The position numbers were made by a program, and so were the translations under genes. Shown here in pieces: positions 8,222-16,901 of a stretch of 64,000 nucleotides of DNA. Below the pieces are notes generated by a model that was given only the letters and a program-made list of their open reading frames with translations, was not told the origin of the DNA and searched no databases. Origin of the DNA: Pseudoflavonifractor sp. (GTDB lineage: Bacteria; Bacteroidota; Bacteroidia; Bacteroidales; Muribaculaceae); contig JAMPAQ010000001.1 of NCBI GenBank assembly GCA_023667145.1, positions 132,791 to 196,790 of the forward strand, in the 5' to 3' direction. Position 1 is the stretch's first letter. Every line of letters starts with the position of its first letter.

Positions 8222-9652
8222 ATGAAGAAAAGGTGGATCATACTTTTCACGGTGATGACCATCATCAGTGTTTTAGGATTGTTTGTTTCGTCGAGGGAGG
8301 GGCAGTTTGACATGTCAAACGAGAATCTCTATGCCAATGTGGCATGGATGATTACGGCCACGATATTTGTGTTGATGATGACTCCCGGACTCGCGTTTTT
8401 CTATGGCGGTATGGTCCGGGCCAAGAACGTTATATCGACCATGCTTCAGAGTTTCATAGTCATGGGCGTGGTCAGTGTGATATGGGTGGTGTTTGGATTT
8501 GGTCTCGCGTTTGGCGACGATATATGGCATGTGATCGGCAATCCTGTCGATTTCTTCATGTTTGACCATGTCGGCGTGCAGAATGTGACCGCCGCCGAGA
8601 GCGAGCGCATAGCCGAGGAGGTTGGCGGTGCCATCGGTCTCGCCACGACGACGATACCGTTGGCACTGTTCGCTCTGTTTCAGATGAAGTTTGCCATCAT
8701 CACCCCGTCGCTTGTCACCGGCTCGTTTGCCGAGCGCGTAAGATTTTCGGGTTACCTTGTGTTCATGATACTTTGGGTGATAATCGTTTATTGCCCTCTT
8801 GCCCACTGCACGTGGCATCCCGACGGACTCTTTGCGATGATGCACGTGCACGATTTCGCCGGTGGCATCGTGGTACATGCGGCCTCGGGTATCGCAGCTC
8901 TCGCGGGGGCGCTGTTCCTCGGCAAGCGTACATCGGTCAAGAATGCCAAGCCGGCCAACGTGCCGTTTGTGCTTCTCGGCGCGGCGTTGCTATGGCTTGG
9001 ATGGTTCGGTTTCAACGGTGGCAGCTCGCTTGCCGCCGACGGTATAGCGGTGTCGGCATTCCTCAACACCAACACTGCCGCCGCGACAGCCATGGTCACA
9101 TGGGTGGTATTTGATGCCCTGCGTGGCCACAAACCCTCGGCCATGGGAGCAGCGATAGGCGCTGTGGTCGGTCTGGTAGCCATCACCCCATGCGCTGGAT
9201 GGGTCACCGTGGGACAGAGCATATTTATCTCTTTCTGCATCACCCTGTGCTGCAACATGGCCGTGACATGGAAAAACTCAAGCCACACGTTTGATGACGC
9301 TCTCGATGTGTTTCCCACCCATGGTCTCGGTGGTATACTCGGAACAGTGTTCACCGGCATATTCGCCTACGATTTCTTTGCCAAGGATGACCCCGCGATG
9401 ATCTCGCACACCGAGTTTTTTTGGAACCACATCCTTGCGCTGCTGATAGTGTTTGCCTATACCTTTGTGATGAGCTACTTCCTCTATTGGATCACCAACA
9501 AGATGATACCGATGCGTGTGTCGCGCCACAGCGAGGAGATAGGTCTCGACAAGTCACAGCACGATGAGGAGTATGGCAACGAGCCTACGACCGAGATTGC
9601 TGAGGACACTCCCACGGAGGCCGACTGGTTCCGTGGCATGGAGCAGAGCTGA
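8222..9652 (+). CDS. amt: Ammonium transporter (Amt family)
   Basis: A 476-residue Amt/Mep/Rh channel. It starts with an N-terminal hydrophobic segment (MKKRWIILFTVM...), then the family motif TPGLAFFYGGMVRAKN near residue 65, and the two pore histidines in VVHAASGIAALAGALF and DVFPTHGLGGILGT. It conducts ammonium across the inner membrane. I start at the ATG at 8222 instead of the earlier in-frame GTG/ATG because it gives a normal signal-like N-terminus. No glnK/PII gene follows, although amt is often paired with one. A strong hairpin follows the stop, and a large palindrome covers the promoter, suggesting nitrogen-dependent control. Confidence 0.93.
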   Translation: MKKRWIILFTVMTIISVLGLFVSSREGQFDMSNENLYANVAWMITATIFVLMMTPGLAFFYGGMVRAKNVISTMLQSFIVMGVVSVIWVVFGFGLAFGDDIWHVIGNPVDFFMFDHVGVQNVTAAESERIAEEVGGAIGLATTTIPLALFALFQMKFAIITPSLVTGSFAERVRFSGYLVFMILWVIIVYCPLAHCTWHPDGLFAMMHVHDFAGGIVVHAASGIAALAGALFLGKRTSVKNAKPANVPFVLLGAALLWLGWFGFNGGSSLAADGIAVSAFLNTNTAAATAMVTWVVFDALRGHKPSAMGAAIGAVVGLVAITPCAGWVTVGQSIFISFCITLCCNMAVTWKNSSHTFDDALDVFPTHGLGGILGTVFTGIFAYDFFAKDDPAMISHTEFFWNHILALLIVFAYTFVMSYFLYWITNKMIPMRVSRHSEEIGLDKSQHDEEYGNEPTTEIAEDTPTEADWFRGMEQS

Positions 9653-9680
9653 TAACTGATGACTATACGTTAATGACAGC

Positions 9681-9712
9681 AAGCCCCGCGACCCGATATG
9701 GTCGCGGGGCTT
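9681..9712 (+). terminator. Terminator after amt
   Basis: A perfect 13-bp stem (AAGCCCCGCGACC with its complement) closes a 6-base loop CGATAT, 28 bases past the amt stop. It lacks a long T-run, and could serve both amt and the convergent small gene at 9743. Confidence 0.8.
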
Positions 9713-9742
9713 GTCGTCTCATACCCGTAATGGAGGTGCAGG

Positions 9743-9937
9743 TCAGCCTCGCTGCTTTTGCGAGTTGTCCTCGGGATTGTTGAGCATGTCGACCATCTGT
9801 CTCACATTCTTGTCGCTCTCGGCCCCGTAGAGTCCGATCTGTTGCCCGGGGACGCTTCTTGCGGCGTTCTGTATCGGTTGCTGCGGGCCGTTGGCGCGGG
9901 CTGCGTCCTCCCTGCCCTTGCGTTCTTTCTCGTTCAT
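9743..9937 (-). CDS. Small hydrophilic protein, unknown
   Basis: A 64-residue charged protein (MNEKERKGREDAARANG... ending NPEDNSQKQRG), rich in Glu, Gln, Asn and Arg, with no membrane segment or cysteine. The start is the ATG at 9937; the longer open frame upstream is a shadow over the trmD promoter and gene. It lies between the amt terminator and trmD, on the opposite strand. I do not recognise the family; the composition is that of a soluble, partly disordered protein. Confidence 0.5.
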   Translation of the reverse strand: MNEKERKGREDAARANGPQQPIQNAARSVPGQQIGLYGAESDKNVRQMVDMLNNPEDNSQKQRG

Positions 9938-10039
9938 AGCTTTACGGTTTTTATGTGTGTTACGGTGTATATAACGCCCACGGTGGCGTGTCGGTTTGGC
10001 GGCGGGTGGATGATGTGCGCTTATATCGGCTTTATTTTG

Positions 10040-10047
10040 TATTTTTG
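10040..10047 (+). promoter_or_regulatory. Promoter -7 box for trmD
   Basis: TATTTTTG matches TAnnTTTG, 17 bases upstream of the trmD ATG. Confidence 0.55.
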
Positions 10048-10064
10048 CGGGAAATTGACTTAAA

Positions 10065-10739
10065 ATGCGTATAGATATATTGACTGTGTTGCCCGAGATG
10101 CTTGAGTCGCCGCTCGGTTGCTCGATACTGAAGCGTGCCCGTGACAAGGGGCTGGTGGATATTGTGGTGCACAACCTGCGTGACTACACCACCAACAAGC
10201 ACCGCAAGGTCGATGACTATCCCTTTGGCGGCGAGGCCGGCATGGTGATGCAGATAGAGCCGGTCGACAGGGCCATATCGGCGCTGAAGGCCGAGCGTGA
10301 CTACGACGAGGTTATATACACGTCGCCTGACGGTGAGCTGCTTACGCAGCCTATGGCCAACAGCATGTCGTTGCTCGACAATATCATCATACTGTGTGGC
10401 CACTACAAGGGAATAGACTATCGTATACGCGAGCATCTGATAACACGCGAGATTTCGATAGGCGACTACGTGCTGACGGGCGGTGAACTCCCGGCAGCGA
10501 TTATCGCCGACTCTATTGTCAGGTTGATTCCGGGGGCTATCGGTGACGAGCAGAGCGCGTTGAGTGATTCGTTTCAGGACAATCTGCTTGCCCCGCCGGT
10601 CTACACACGTCCGGCTGTCTACAACGGTTGGGAAGTGCCGCCCATCCTGCTGTCAGGCCATCAGGCACGCATCGACGAGTGGCGACACGAGCAGGCGGTC
10701 GAGCGCACACTCCGTTTGCGTCCCGGGTTGCTCGACTGA
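10065..10739 (+). CDS. trmD: tRNA (guanine-N1-)-methyltransferase TrmD
   Basis: A 224-residue SPOUT methyltransferase that makes m1G37 in tRNAs, preventing frameshifting. Typical features are [12 protein letters not shown] at the N-terminus, [13 protein letters not shown] near 50, the SAM-knot segment [11 protein letters not shown] near 110 and [11 protein letters not shown] near 130, and the C-terminal [20 protein letters not shown]. Full length for the family. It is preceded by its own promoter box and stands alone, unlike the rpsP-rimM-trmD-rplS operons of many bacteria. It converges on the MscS gene with only a few bases between the stops. Confidence 0.97.
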   Translation: MRIDILTVLPEMLESPLGCSILKRARDKGLVDIVVHNLRDYTTNKHRKVDDYPFGGEAGMVMQIEPVDRAISALKAERDYDEVIYTSPDGELLTQPMANSMSLLDNIIILCGHYKGIDYRIREHLITREISIGDYVLTGGELPAAIIADSIVRLIPGAIGDEQSALSDSFQDNLLAPPVYTRPAVYNGWEVPPILLSGHQARIDEWRHEQAVERTLRLRPGLLD

Positions 10740-10744
10740 CAGTT

Positions 10745-12139
10745 TCAGCCTATGGGTGCGTAGGGATCGACCGGGACTGAGGGCTCGTTGGTCGCGGGAT
10801 TGGGTGTCGGGGTCGTGAACGGGCCGGTGCCGTAGTAGGGATTCCAGCGTCGCTGAGACGCGCCGATGTCGGCCATGTCGCGTGACGACGGCTGCTCATA
10901 GATGCTTAGGCCGAATGTCGGGGCCACGGCGGCGACATGTTCGAGTATGTCGGCTTTCACGGCCTCAAAGGCGTTCCAGTCAGCAGTGGTCGTGTAGCAG
11001 TAGATGTCTACCGGGTAGCCTTGGGGTGTCGGTGCCTTGAGGCTGACAAGCACGGTGTTGGCAAGGTCGACGTATGGATGCTGCCGCAGGTATATGTAGA
11101 GATAGGCGCGTAGCAGTCCGAGATTGGTGTCTATCGACCCGTCGGCCCCGGCCTCGGTGTTGAACACGTTGGCGGTTTGTCCGGCAGCCCGTTGTTTCAG
11201 CTTGGTGTCGATAAACGCCGTCATCACCGGGAGCGCGGTCTTCACTTGCGTGAGCAGCGCGTCAGAGCATGGCTGTACGGTATTGGTGTCGATACATACT
11301 GCCGCGTCCATGTGGCGGCTTCCGGTGTCGGTCATGCAGCGCCAGTTGACAAATGACGTGGATATCAGCCTGTAGGGGGGCATCATCACAACTGTGTTGT
11401 CCCAGTTGCGTATCTTGACCACATCGAGTGACACGTCGATCACGATGCCGTTGGCCACGGTGTCGGGCACCGAGATCCAGTCGCCCACGCGCAGCATGTC
11501 GTTCTGCGACAGCTGAACACCGGCCACGAGTCCGAGTATGCTGTCCTTGAACACGAGCATCAGCACTGCCGCAAACGCGCCGAGTCCCGTGAGCAGCGCC
11601 GCCGGCGACTTGCCGACAAGCAACGATAGGATTATGATGATGGTAATGATCCATACCACAATCTGCCCTACGTCGAGCAATCCCTTGAGCGGCAGGTTCT
11701 TGGTGTTGCGGCTGTTGTTGTAGTGCTCCCAGATGAAGCCCATTACCGCGTTTATGGCCCTGGCTATCACTATCGAGAAGTAGATGAACGCTATGTCGCG
11801 TATGACGGTCAGCGTCCGGCCGTCGGAGTCAAAGGCAAACGGTATCAGCGCCAAGAAAATCAGCGGTGGGATGATGTCGCCGCAGCGCTTGACCACCTTC
11901 TGATTGGTGAGCTCGCGGGCAAGGGTGTGGTAGCGCATGTCGATTATCTTGTGGGTAGCCACAACCACGACCTTGCTCACAATCCAGCCCACACCGAGGG
12001 CTATCGCTATTACTACAATCGTGTAGCACACCTCGGCGACAGTGCTGTCAGAGCTTATGCCAAGCGGCGAGAGCACCTTTTCAAGAGCCTCAAGTATCCA
12101 TGTTGCGAAGCTGTGGGATGGAATCAGGGTCAGTATCAT
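10745..12139 (-). CDS. Mechanosensitive ion channel, MscS family (YbdG-like)
   Basis: A 464-residue inner-membrane protein: three to five N-terminal membrane helices, then the MscS pore and beta domain (GLGAFAAVLMLVFKDSILGLVAG near 190, GDWISVPDTVANGIVIDVSL near 230). The length and the position of the pore helix resemble the longer YbdG-type channels. These channels open under membrane tension and release solutes during osmotic downshock. The last 40 or so residues are rich in Pro, Asn and Tyr and probably disordered. The gene stands alone, convergent with trmD and divergent from the DUF6056-like gene. Confidence 0.9.
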   Translation of the reverse strand: MILTLIPSHSFATWILEALEKVLSPLGISSDSTVAEVCYTIVVIAIALGVGWIVSKVVVVATHKIIDMRYHTLARELTNQKVVKRCGDIIPPLIFLALIPFAFDSDGRTLTVIRDIAFIYFSIVIARAINAVMGFIWEHYNNSRNTKNLPLKGLLDVGQIVVWIITIIIILSLLVGKSPAALLTGLGAFAAVLMLVFKDSILGLVAGVQLSQNDMLRVGDWISVPDTVANGIVIDVSLDVVKIRNWDNTVVMMPPYRLISTSFVNWRCMTDTGSRHMDAAVCIDTNTVQPCSDALLTQVKTALPVMTAFIDTKLKQRAAGQTANVFNTEAGADGSIDTNLGLLRAYLYIYLRQHPYVDLANTVLVSLKAPTPQGYPVDIYCYTTTADWNAFEAVKADILEHVAAVAPTFGLSIYEQPSSRDMADIGASQRRWNPYYGTGPFTTPTPNPATNEPSVPVDPYAPIG

Positions 12140-12230
12140 CAGTCGAAACGTTTATGAGTGAGAATGGCGGCAGCGTCTCTGCCGTGTCTCTATTTTTAAC
12201 ATCCATCACGCGTGAATGGTTTATTTTCCG

Positions 12231-12238
12231 TACATTTG
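12231..12238 (+). promoter_or_regulatory. Promoter -7 box for the DUF6056-like gene
   Basis: TACATTTG matches TAnnTTTG, 23 bases upstream of the ATG at 12262. Confidence 0.5.
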
Positions 12239-12261
12239 CCACGTTATATGGTCTGTAAACT

Positions 12262-13902
12262 ATGAATGTAGGCATTAGAGACAGGCGTGACATGATGTTG
12301 AGCTACGTCATCCTCGCGATTGTGGCGATAGGTGTGGCTCTATGGCGCATGGTCATAGCTCCTGTGAGTGACGATATTGTATATGCCCACGCGGCATTGC
12401 CGACGTGTGATGAGGATTTTTGGGATTTGCGCGGTCAGTTCATCTCAAGTTGGCGTGAGGTGTATGAGTCATGCGTCAACCATTGGCTGATAGTCAATGG
12501 ACGGCTGTCCAATATCCTGACATTCGTGTTGTTGCGGTTGCCGCCGTGGCTTTCCGCGACGTTTAACGGACTGGTCGCCGCCGCTACGCTGTGGCTGGTC
12601 GCAATATGCGCGGCCAACAGACGCATGTTACGCTCCACATGGGTCATATCGGCGCTTGCGTTGATATTTTGGAAATGGTTGCCTTGGAGTGACAACATGG
12701 TTTCGACTTGCTATTATATTAATTATGGGTGGAGTGGGGCAATCGCGTTGGCCTATTCATATCTTTTCCTTTCCCATAGGTGTGTGCGCGGATTGTGGAT
12801 TGTCGCGACCCTTTTGTTGTGCATAGTGGCCGGATGGATGCACGAGGCATTCGGGATAGCCCTGTGTGCCGCGAGTGTGGTCGTGGTTTTGTCCGATTCG
12901 ACTTGCCGCCGTAAGCGTCTGCTGATGCTCCTGTTCCTTTATGTCGGGACAGCCGTCGCCGCTTTCGCCCCCTCGACAATCGGACGTGCCGACAGACTGT
13001 CTGACACCCTCGGGGTCGCAGGATATGTGCTGACTCTCGTGCGGGTGTTTGGACGGTTTTATCCGCTGTACATATATGCCGTTGTCCTTGGCCTTATATG
13101 GTTGTTGCGTGGCCGTGCCGAAGTCGTCCGTCAGGTGTGTGGAGGATTGTTTTGGATAGTCCTTGCTGTGATGGCGGTTGCTATCGGCATAACCGCTCAG
13201 GTCGCCGGACGGGCGCTCTGGCTACCCGGACTCGCTTTGCTCATCCTGACCCTCCGGGCCTTGGCCGACAATTTCACGATGTTCCGGTGCCCGCTGCCGG
13301 GACTCGCGATTGCCCTCACGCTGGTTTTTGTCGCGTTTATCTCCAGTCTGATATATTGGCAGCATCGCGTGTCGGAGGGGCAATGGAATGTTATCTCGCA
13401 GGTGTCGGCCACGGGTCGTCCCTACGCCTTTGCCGATGTCATGAACCGCGAGGATATCCCGTGGTGGACTCTTGGCATCCCGCAGCCCTATGACCCGATA
13501 GGGGCGCGGTATGTGGCATACTCATTCACCACGCCGGGCGAATATGACGGATTCTCAACGCTGATATTGCCACCCGGTTATCGCGGTGTGCCCTTTGACC
13601 GCTGGCCTGCGGTTGGTGGAGACAATACGCTGCGGGGCGTATGGCCTATGATGTGTTCAAGGGATACTGTTCCGGTCGGGACGCGTCTGACGCTGACAAC
13701 TGGGGCTGAGACCCCGTCCATGTCCCCACCGGCGGCGTTGCTCCATCGTCTCATGTCGCGTGGCAATCGGGCAGAGGCGACCGTCTCGCGTGTGTTGCCC
13801 TGCTTGACAGAGCAGTCTGATACAGTGTGGTTGTATGACCTTGATGTGGGTCGCCTTGGTGCCAACCTTGAGATTGTGGGTATTGATATTGATGGGCGCT
13901 GA
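12262..13902 (+). CDS. Polytopic membrane protein, DUF6056-like
   Basis: A 546-residue protein with about ten membrane helices in the first 380 residues and a soluble C-terminal part of about 160 residues. The arrangement (an early acidic SDDIVYAHA loop after the first helix, NGRLSN near 80, GWMHEAFG near 190) fits the DUF6056 family, whose GT-C-glycosyltransferase-like shape suggests use of polyprenyl-linked sugars. Function is not established. The stop overlaps the start of the next gene by one base, so the two are probably coupled. Alternative: an unrelated O-antigen/teichoic-type membrane transferase. Confidence 0.7.
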   Translation: MNVGIRDRRDMMLSYVILAIVAIGVALWRMVIAPVSDDIVYAHAALPTCDEDFWDLRGQFISSWREVYESCVNHWLIVNGRLSNILTFVLLRLPPWLSATFNGLVAAATLWLVAICAANRRMLRSTWVISALALIFWKWLPWSDNMVSTCYYINYGWSGAIALAYSYLFLSHRCVRGLWIVATLLLCIVAGWMHEAFGIALCAASVVVVLSDSTCRRKRLLMLLFLYVGTAVAAFAPSTIGRADRLSDTLGVAGYVLTLVRVFGRFYPLYIYAVVLGLIWLLRGRAEVVRQVCGGLFWIVLAVMAVAIGITAQVAGRALWLPGLALLILTLRALADNFTMFRCPLPGLAIALTLVFVAFISSLIYWQHRVSEGQWNVISQVSATGRPYAFADVMNREDIPWWTLGIPQPYDPIGARYVAYSFTTPGEYDGFSTLILPPGYRGVPFDRWPAVGGDNTLRGVWPMMCSRDTVPVGTRLTLTTGAETPSMSPPAALLHRLMSRGNRAEATVSRVLPCLTEQSDTVWLYDLDVGRLGANLEIVGIDIDGR

Positions 13903-14366
13903 TGGAATTGGTGTTTGTGTTTCAGTCCGTTGAGTTTTATGTCATCGCCACGCTTGTCGCGGCGGTTGTGGCTGCCATGGCGTTGCGGCCGGCATCGCGT
14001 GGGGCTGTCAGCGAGTATCTTGTCCCCTCCGTCCTGACATGCGAGGGTGAGGATGTTCCCGGGGTCGAGGCCGAGGTCACCGCCGACTCCGTGTTGAGGC
14101 TTACGCGCAAGGCCATCCCTGCGGTGATGTCAACCGGGGCTGTGAGTGCGAGGGTGACGGTGTCAGACAAGGATATAAAGGTGGAGGAACGCGTCGTGTT
14201 TGGCCGGATTCCCGGCGATGCTGTCGATACGGCCACGTTCATGCTCGACTTCCTCTCTCCCGGGCGTTATCATCTGCAATATGTCAGCGAGTCGACCGGC
14301 ATGTCGGCGGCGATGACGGTCAATATCCGGCCCGGTTACAGAGTAAGCCGTAGGTTGGAGTGTTAA
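13902..14366 (+). CDS. Small single-pass membrane protein with beta-rich domain, unknown
   Basis: A 154-residue protein with one N-terminal membrane helix (about residues 10-30) and a beta-strand-rich remainder rich in Val, Thr and Ser, probably an Ig-like or carrier-type fold exposed to the periplasm. It starts on the last base of the DUF6056-like stop codon and so should be made together with it. I do not recognise the family. Confidence 0.65.
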   Translation: MELVFVFQSVEFYVIATLVAAVVAAMALRPASRGAVSEYLVPSVLTCEGEDVPGVEAEVTADSVLRLTRKAIPAVMSTGAVSARVTVSDKDIKVEERVVFGRIPGDAVDTATFMLDFLSPGRYHLQYVSESTGMSAAMTVNIRPGYRVSRRLEC

Positions 14367-14462
14367 AGAAATATAACATTATTCACATTTCCCAACAACT
14401 TGGGGGCGCTCGATTGTTTAGCCATAAACAAGCATCAGAATCACTCTCAAAAAAGTTGAAGT

Positions 14463-14597
14463 ATGGAACTCCAATCAGCAAACACGATTATCACATGGGC
14501 GGTTCTCATCGGCTCTGTCACGGTAGCAACTCTTGCAGCCGCCGTCATCGACCACTACCGCATCTGCCGCATGGTGGCACGTTGTCGCCGCCGTTGA
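14463..14597 (+). CDS. 44-residue small membrane protein
   Basis: The ATG at 14463 opens a 44-codon frame ending in TGA at 14597: a short polar start, one membrane helix (about residues 8-29, TIITWAVLIGSVTVATLAA) and a strongly basic tail ending CRRR. The shape (N-terminus out, positive-inside tail) is that of small regulatory membrane proteins. It lies between two larger genes with a purine-rich stretch (AAAAAAGTTGAAG) before the start. Not a recognised family; expression is untested. Confidence 0.45.
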   Translation: MELQSANTIITWAVLIGSVTVATLAAAVIDHYRICRMVARCRRR

Positions 14598-14621
14598 CAC
14601 GCCACGCGCCCCGTCGCGTTG

Positions 14622-15449
14622 TCATTTCCTAACGATACGCGCCCCGGCCCCGGCCTCATTCCTTATGGCATCGGCAAGCGGTGCCACGACCTCATCATCG
14701 ACCCCACGCGGTATGATGACCTCACCGAGATTTATGCAAAACGAGAATGCCGACGGCGAGATGTATTCTATCGAGCCGGGCAGCGTCACCGACTGCAACG
14801 ACGGGCATCCCACCACCGCGAGACGGTGCAGTTGCCTTACCCCCGCCGACACGACGAGACGCTTCATGTTGCGCAGCTCGTGGAACGCATCCTCACCTAT
14901 GACCTCAAGACCCGCCGGGGTGATGAACTCCTCGGGGGAGTCAAACACGGCGATCAGCCGCTTCTCCTCAACATCTATGAGACATCCGTCGCTCAGCGCA
15001 AATCGCGGCGACTCCACCAGCAACGTCCTCACAGCCGACCGGTAGAACGGATTGGCACCAATAATCTTTACCGATGGCGGTATAGACACGAGCGTCAGCC
15101 GCTCACAGTTGGCCCACACGTTCTTGCCGATGGCCAGCAGTCCATCAGGCAGGTCGATGCGCTCAAGCCGCTCACACGAGTCAAACGCCAGGTTGCCTAT
15201 GACCTTGAGCGTTGACGGCAGTCTGACCGTGCGCAGTCCCTCGCAACCCTCAAATGCGTTGTCACACACCACCGCAGTCCCCTCGGGGACGGTGTACTCG
15301 CGCAGGTGGTTGCCGACATCCTCGGGAAAGCGCAACAGACGGCGACCGTCTTCTGAATAATGTACTCCGAAACGGTCGAGCTCGGCACTCTCGATTTCCT
15401 CTTCTGTCACCGTAGGGGATAGCGTATTGTTTTGTTGTCCAGTAGCCAT
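14622..15449 (-). CDS. BspA-type leucine-rich repeat protein without signal peptide
   Basis: A 275-residue protein made of about seven LRR_5 (BspA/Treponema) repeats of the pattern 'xIGxxAFxxCxxLxxVxLPxxL', e.g. near residues 60-85, 85-108, 108-130 and 200-225. BspA-type repeats usually occur on secreted or surface proteins that bind host or bacterial partners, but here the N-terminus (MATGQQNNTLS) is polar with no signal sequence, so the protein should be cytoplasmic. A promoter-like TATTTTTG lies on the minus strand at 15468-15475, 19 bases upstream. Role unknown. Confidence 0.8.
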   Translation of the reverse strand: MATGQQNNTLSPTVTEEEIESAELDRFGVHYSEDGRRLLRFPEDVGNHLREYTVPEGTAVVCDNAFEGCEGLRTVRLPSTLKVIGNLAFDSCERLERIDLPDGLLAIGKNVWANCERLTLVSIPPSVKIIGANPFYRSAVRTLLVESPRFALSDGCLIDVEEKRLIAVFDSPEEFITPAGLEVIGEDAFHELRNMKRLVVSAGVRQLHRLAVVGCPSLQSVTLPGSIEYISPSAFSFCINLGEVIIPRGVDDEVVAPLADAIRNEAGAGARIVRK

Positions 15450-15467
15450 ATCGGTAAAATCTTTTTA

Positions 15468-15475
15468 CAAAAATA
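15468..15475 (-). promoter_or_regulatory. Promoter -7 box for the LRR gene
   Basis: Minus-strand TATTTTTG, a perfect TAnnTTTG match, 18 bases before the LRR protein start. Confidence 0.5.
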
Positions 15476-15503
15476 GTATATTGTCGTCTAACGGGCAATA
15501 CCG

Positions 15504-16223
15504 TCATGTCGCCGCCGGGTCGCCGCTGCCACGTGGCAGCAATGGCCGGCGGGTGTTGTACCGCTGCACTATATTGGTGATATAGACCGTAAAGAGCGGG
15601 AACATTATCATCCCCATGACGCTCAGCAGCCCACCCAATATCTTGCCTATCACCGTCACCGGGTTGATGTTGCTCCCCGATGTCGTGGCATCCATGCAGG
15701 CCCACCACAGCGCCGACCAGAAGTTGGGGACAAGCGGGTTGATGTCATGCTCGCGGTAGTAGAGTATGAGACTTGAGAAGTAGATCACCGACACCATCAC
15801 CACCATGTATGACACGAACAGCCCCGTCACACGGTTTGACGATATGTACCCCACCACGATCGCCAGCGCGAGGGCGCCTCGCAGCAGGGGTATGAACCGT
15901 ATGAAATACAGCTCCTGGGGCGTGAGCGACATCTCCCCGGCATGGATGATGTTGAGGTATGGTATTGATACCAACAGGAAAAACCAATTGTGTCTCACGT
16001 AGCGCCACTTGTCGGTTGCGAATATCAGCTCTATCGCAAAGTCGGCCAGGAACACCACGCAGACCCACAGCTGGAATGTCATGTAGCGGCTGTTGTCGAG
16101 AAACGGTATTCCGGCAAACGTGTCGTATGATATGTAGCCGATAAGCATCAGTGACAGCACTATCACCGCGATGTGCATCCATCGCAGTATATCCTTTTTA
16201 GTCTGTTCGGTGAGCCGTCTCAT
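15504..16223 (-). CDS. Potassium-channel-like ion transporter with non-canonical filter
   Basis: A 239-residue integral membrane protein of the ion-transport (Kv-like) superfamily: a voltage-sensor-like block with S1-S4 helices (residues about 15-130, the fourth with RFIPLLRGALALA), a fifth helix, a pore loop and a final helix. In the pore loop the expected T-V-G-Y-G is replaced by TTSGSN (about residue 185), so K+ selectivity is uncertain; only one Arg-poor S4 is visible, so voltage gating is doubtful. It is divergent from the capsid cassette promoter. Confidence 0.75.
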   Translation of the reverse strand: MRRLTEQTKKDILRWMHIAVIVLSLMLIGYISYDTFAGIPFLDNSRYMTFQLWVCVVFLADFAIELIFATDKWRYVRHNWFFLLVSIPYLNIIHAGEMSLTPQELYFIRFIPLLRGALALAIVVGYISSNRVTGLFVSYMVVMVSVIYFSSLILYYREHDINPLVPNFWSALWWACMDATTSGSNINPVTVIGKILGGLLSVMGMIMFPLFTVYITNIVQRYNTRRPLLPRGSGDPAAT

Positions 16224-16319
16224 ATATCTCTCGTCTTTGATAGATATAACATCCGCGACGTGATTTTGGTTAACCCCGTGACGCGATAGGATGGTCAGGC
16301 GCTCCCGTCGGGACGATGC

Positions 16320-16327
16320 TATCTTTG
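16320..16327 (+). promoter_or_regulatory. Promoter -7 box for the capsid cassette
   Basis: TATCTTTG matches TAnnTTTG, 27 bases before the ATG of the first cassette gene. Confidence 0.55.
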
Positions 16328-16354
16328 CACTGTAACCGATAACACCATATCACC

Positions 16355-16840
16355 ATGAGCGAAAAAGATTTGATCCCCATCCCGCCGGCTGGTGTCGATG
16401 ACGACACCGACACCGCCACTGTCGTTGCCGCCGATGCCGGAGCTGAGACCCCCGACGCTGCCTCTGTCCCTGTCCCCGACGAATCCCCTGCCGCCACAGA
16501 GTTTGCCGGTACGACCCTGACAGACTCGGCTCTCGTCAGCCTCATTGGCCGCGATGCCCGCGTGGGACACTTTATTGTCGATGTCCTCGCCGGCATGGCT
16601 CCCGAAGCTGCATCGCGCACCCACTTTGCCGCTGTCGACACCCCGCAGGCCGACATCAGCGCCGCCATTGAGGAGGCCGAGCAGCGCGGATACCTGCGCG
16701 GACGAAATGAGCGCATAGTCGCCGAGATGGAGCGTCCCGGGCTTTGGGAAGACCCGGCTGTCACGGCGGCTTCCGACTCCCTCCCCGTCGACAACGGCCC
16801 GATGATTCTGTCAGGTACGCGACGCAGTGTGTGGGAGTAA
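16355..16840 (+). CDS. Acidic protein upstream of capsid gene, possible scaffold
   Basis: A 161-residue acidic protein. The first 50 residues are Asp/Ala/Pro-rich and likely disordered; residues about 100-130 (ADISAAIEEAEQRGYLRGRNERIVAEM) look like a charged helix or coiled coil. Its position just before a DUF5309-type capsid gene, its acidity and helical end are those of a phage scaffolding or capsid-associated protein, but there is no decisive motif. It starts the transcript that continues into the capsid gene 61 bases later. Confidence 0.6.
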   Translation: MSEKDLIPIPPAGVDDDTDTATVVAADAGAETPDAASVPVPDESPAATEFAGTTLTDSALVSLIGRDARVGHFIVDVLAGMAPEAASRTHFAAVDTPQADISAAIEEAEQRGYLRGRNERIVAEMERPGLWEDPAVTAASDSLPVDNGPMILSGTRRSVWE

Positions 16841-16901
16841 TCCCTGCCATCCCGATTCTCAACTCAATAATTTAACTATCAACCATTAATAAATTATAGC
16901 T

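Noticed and set aside
8315..8878. Long frame opposite the amt gene
   Set aside because: A His/Lys-rich shadow with no motif; the plus strand is the clear ammonium transporter.
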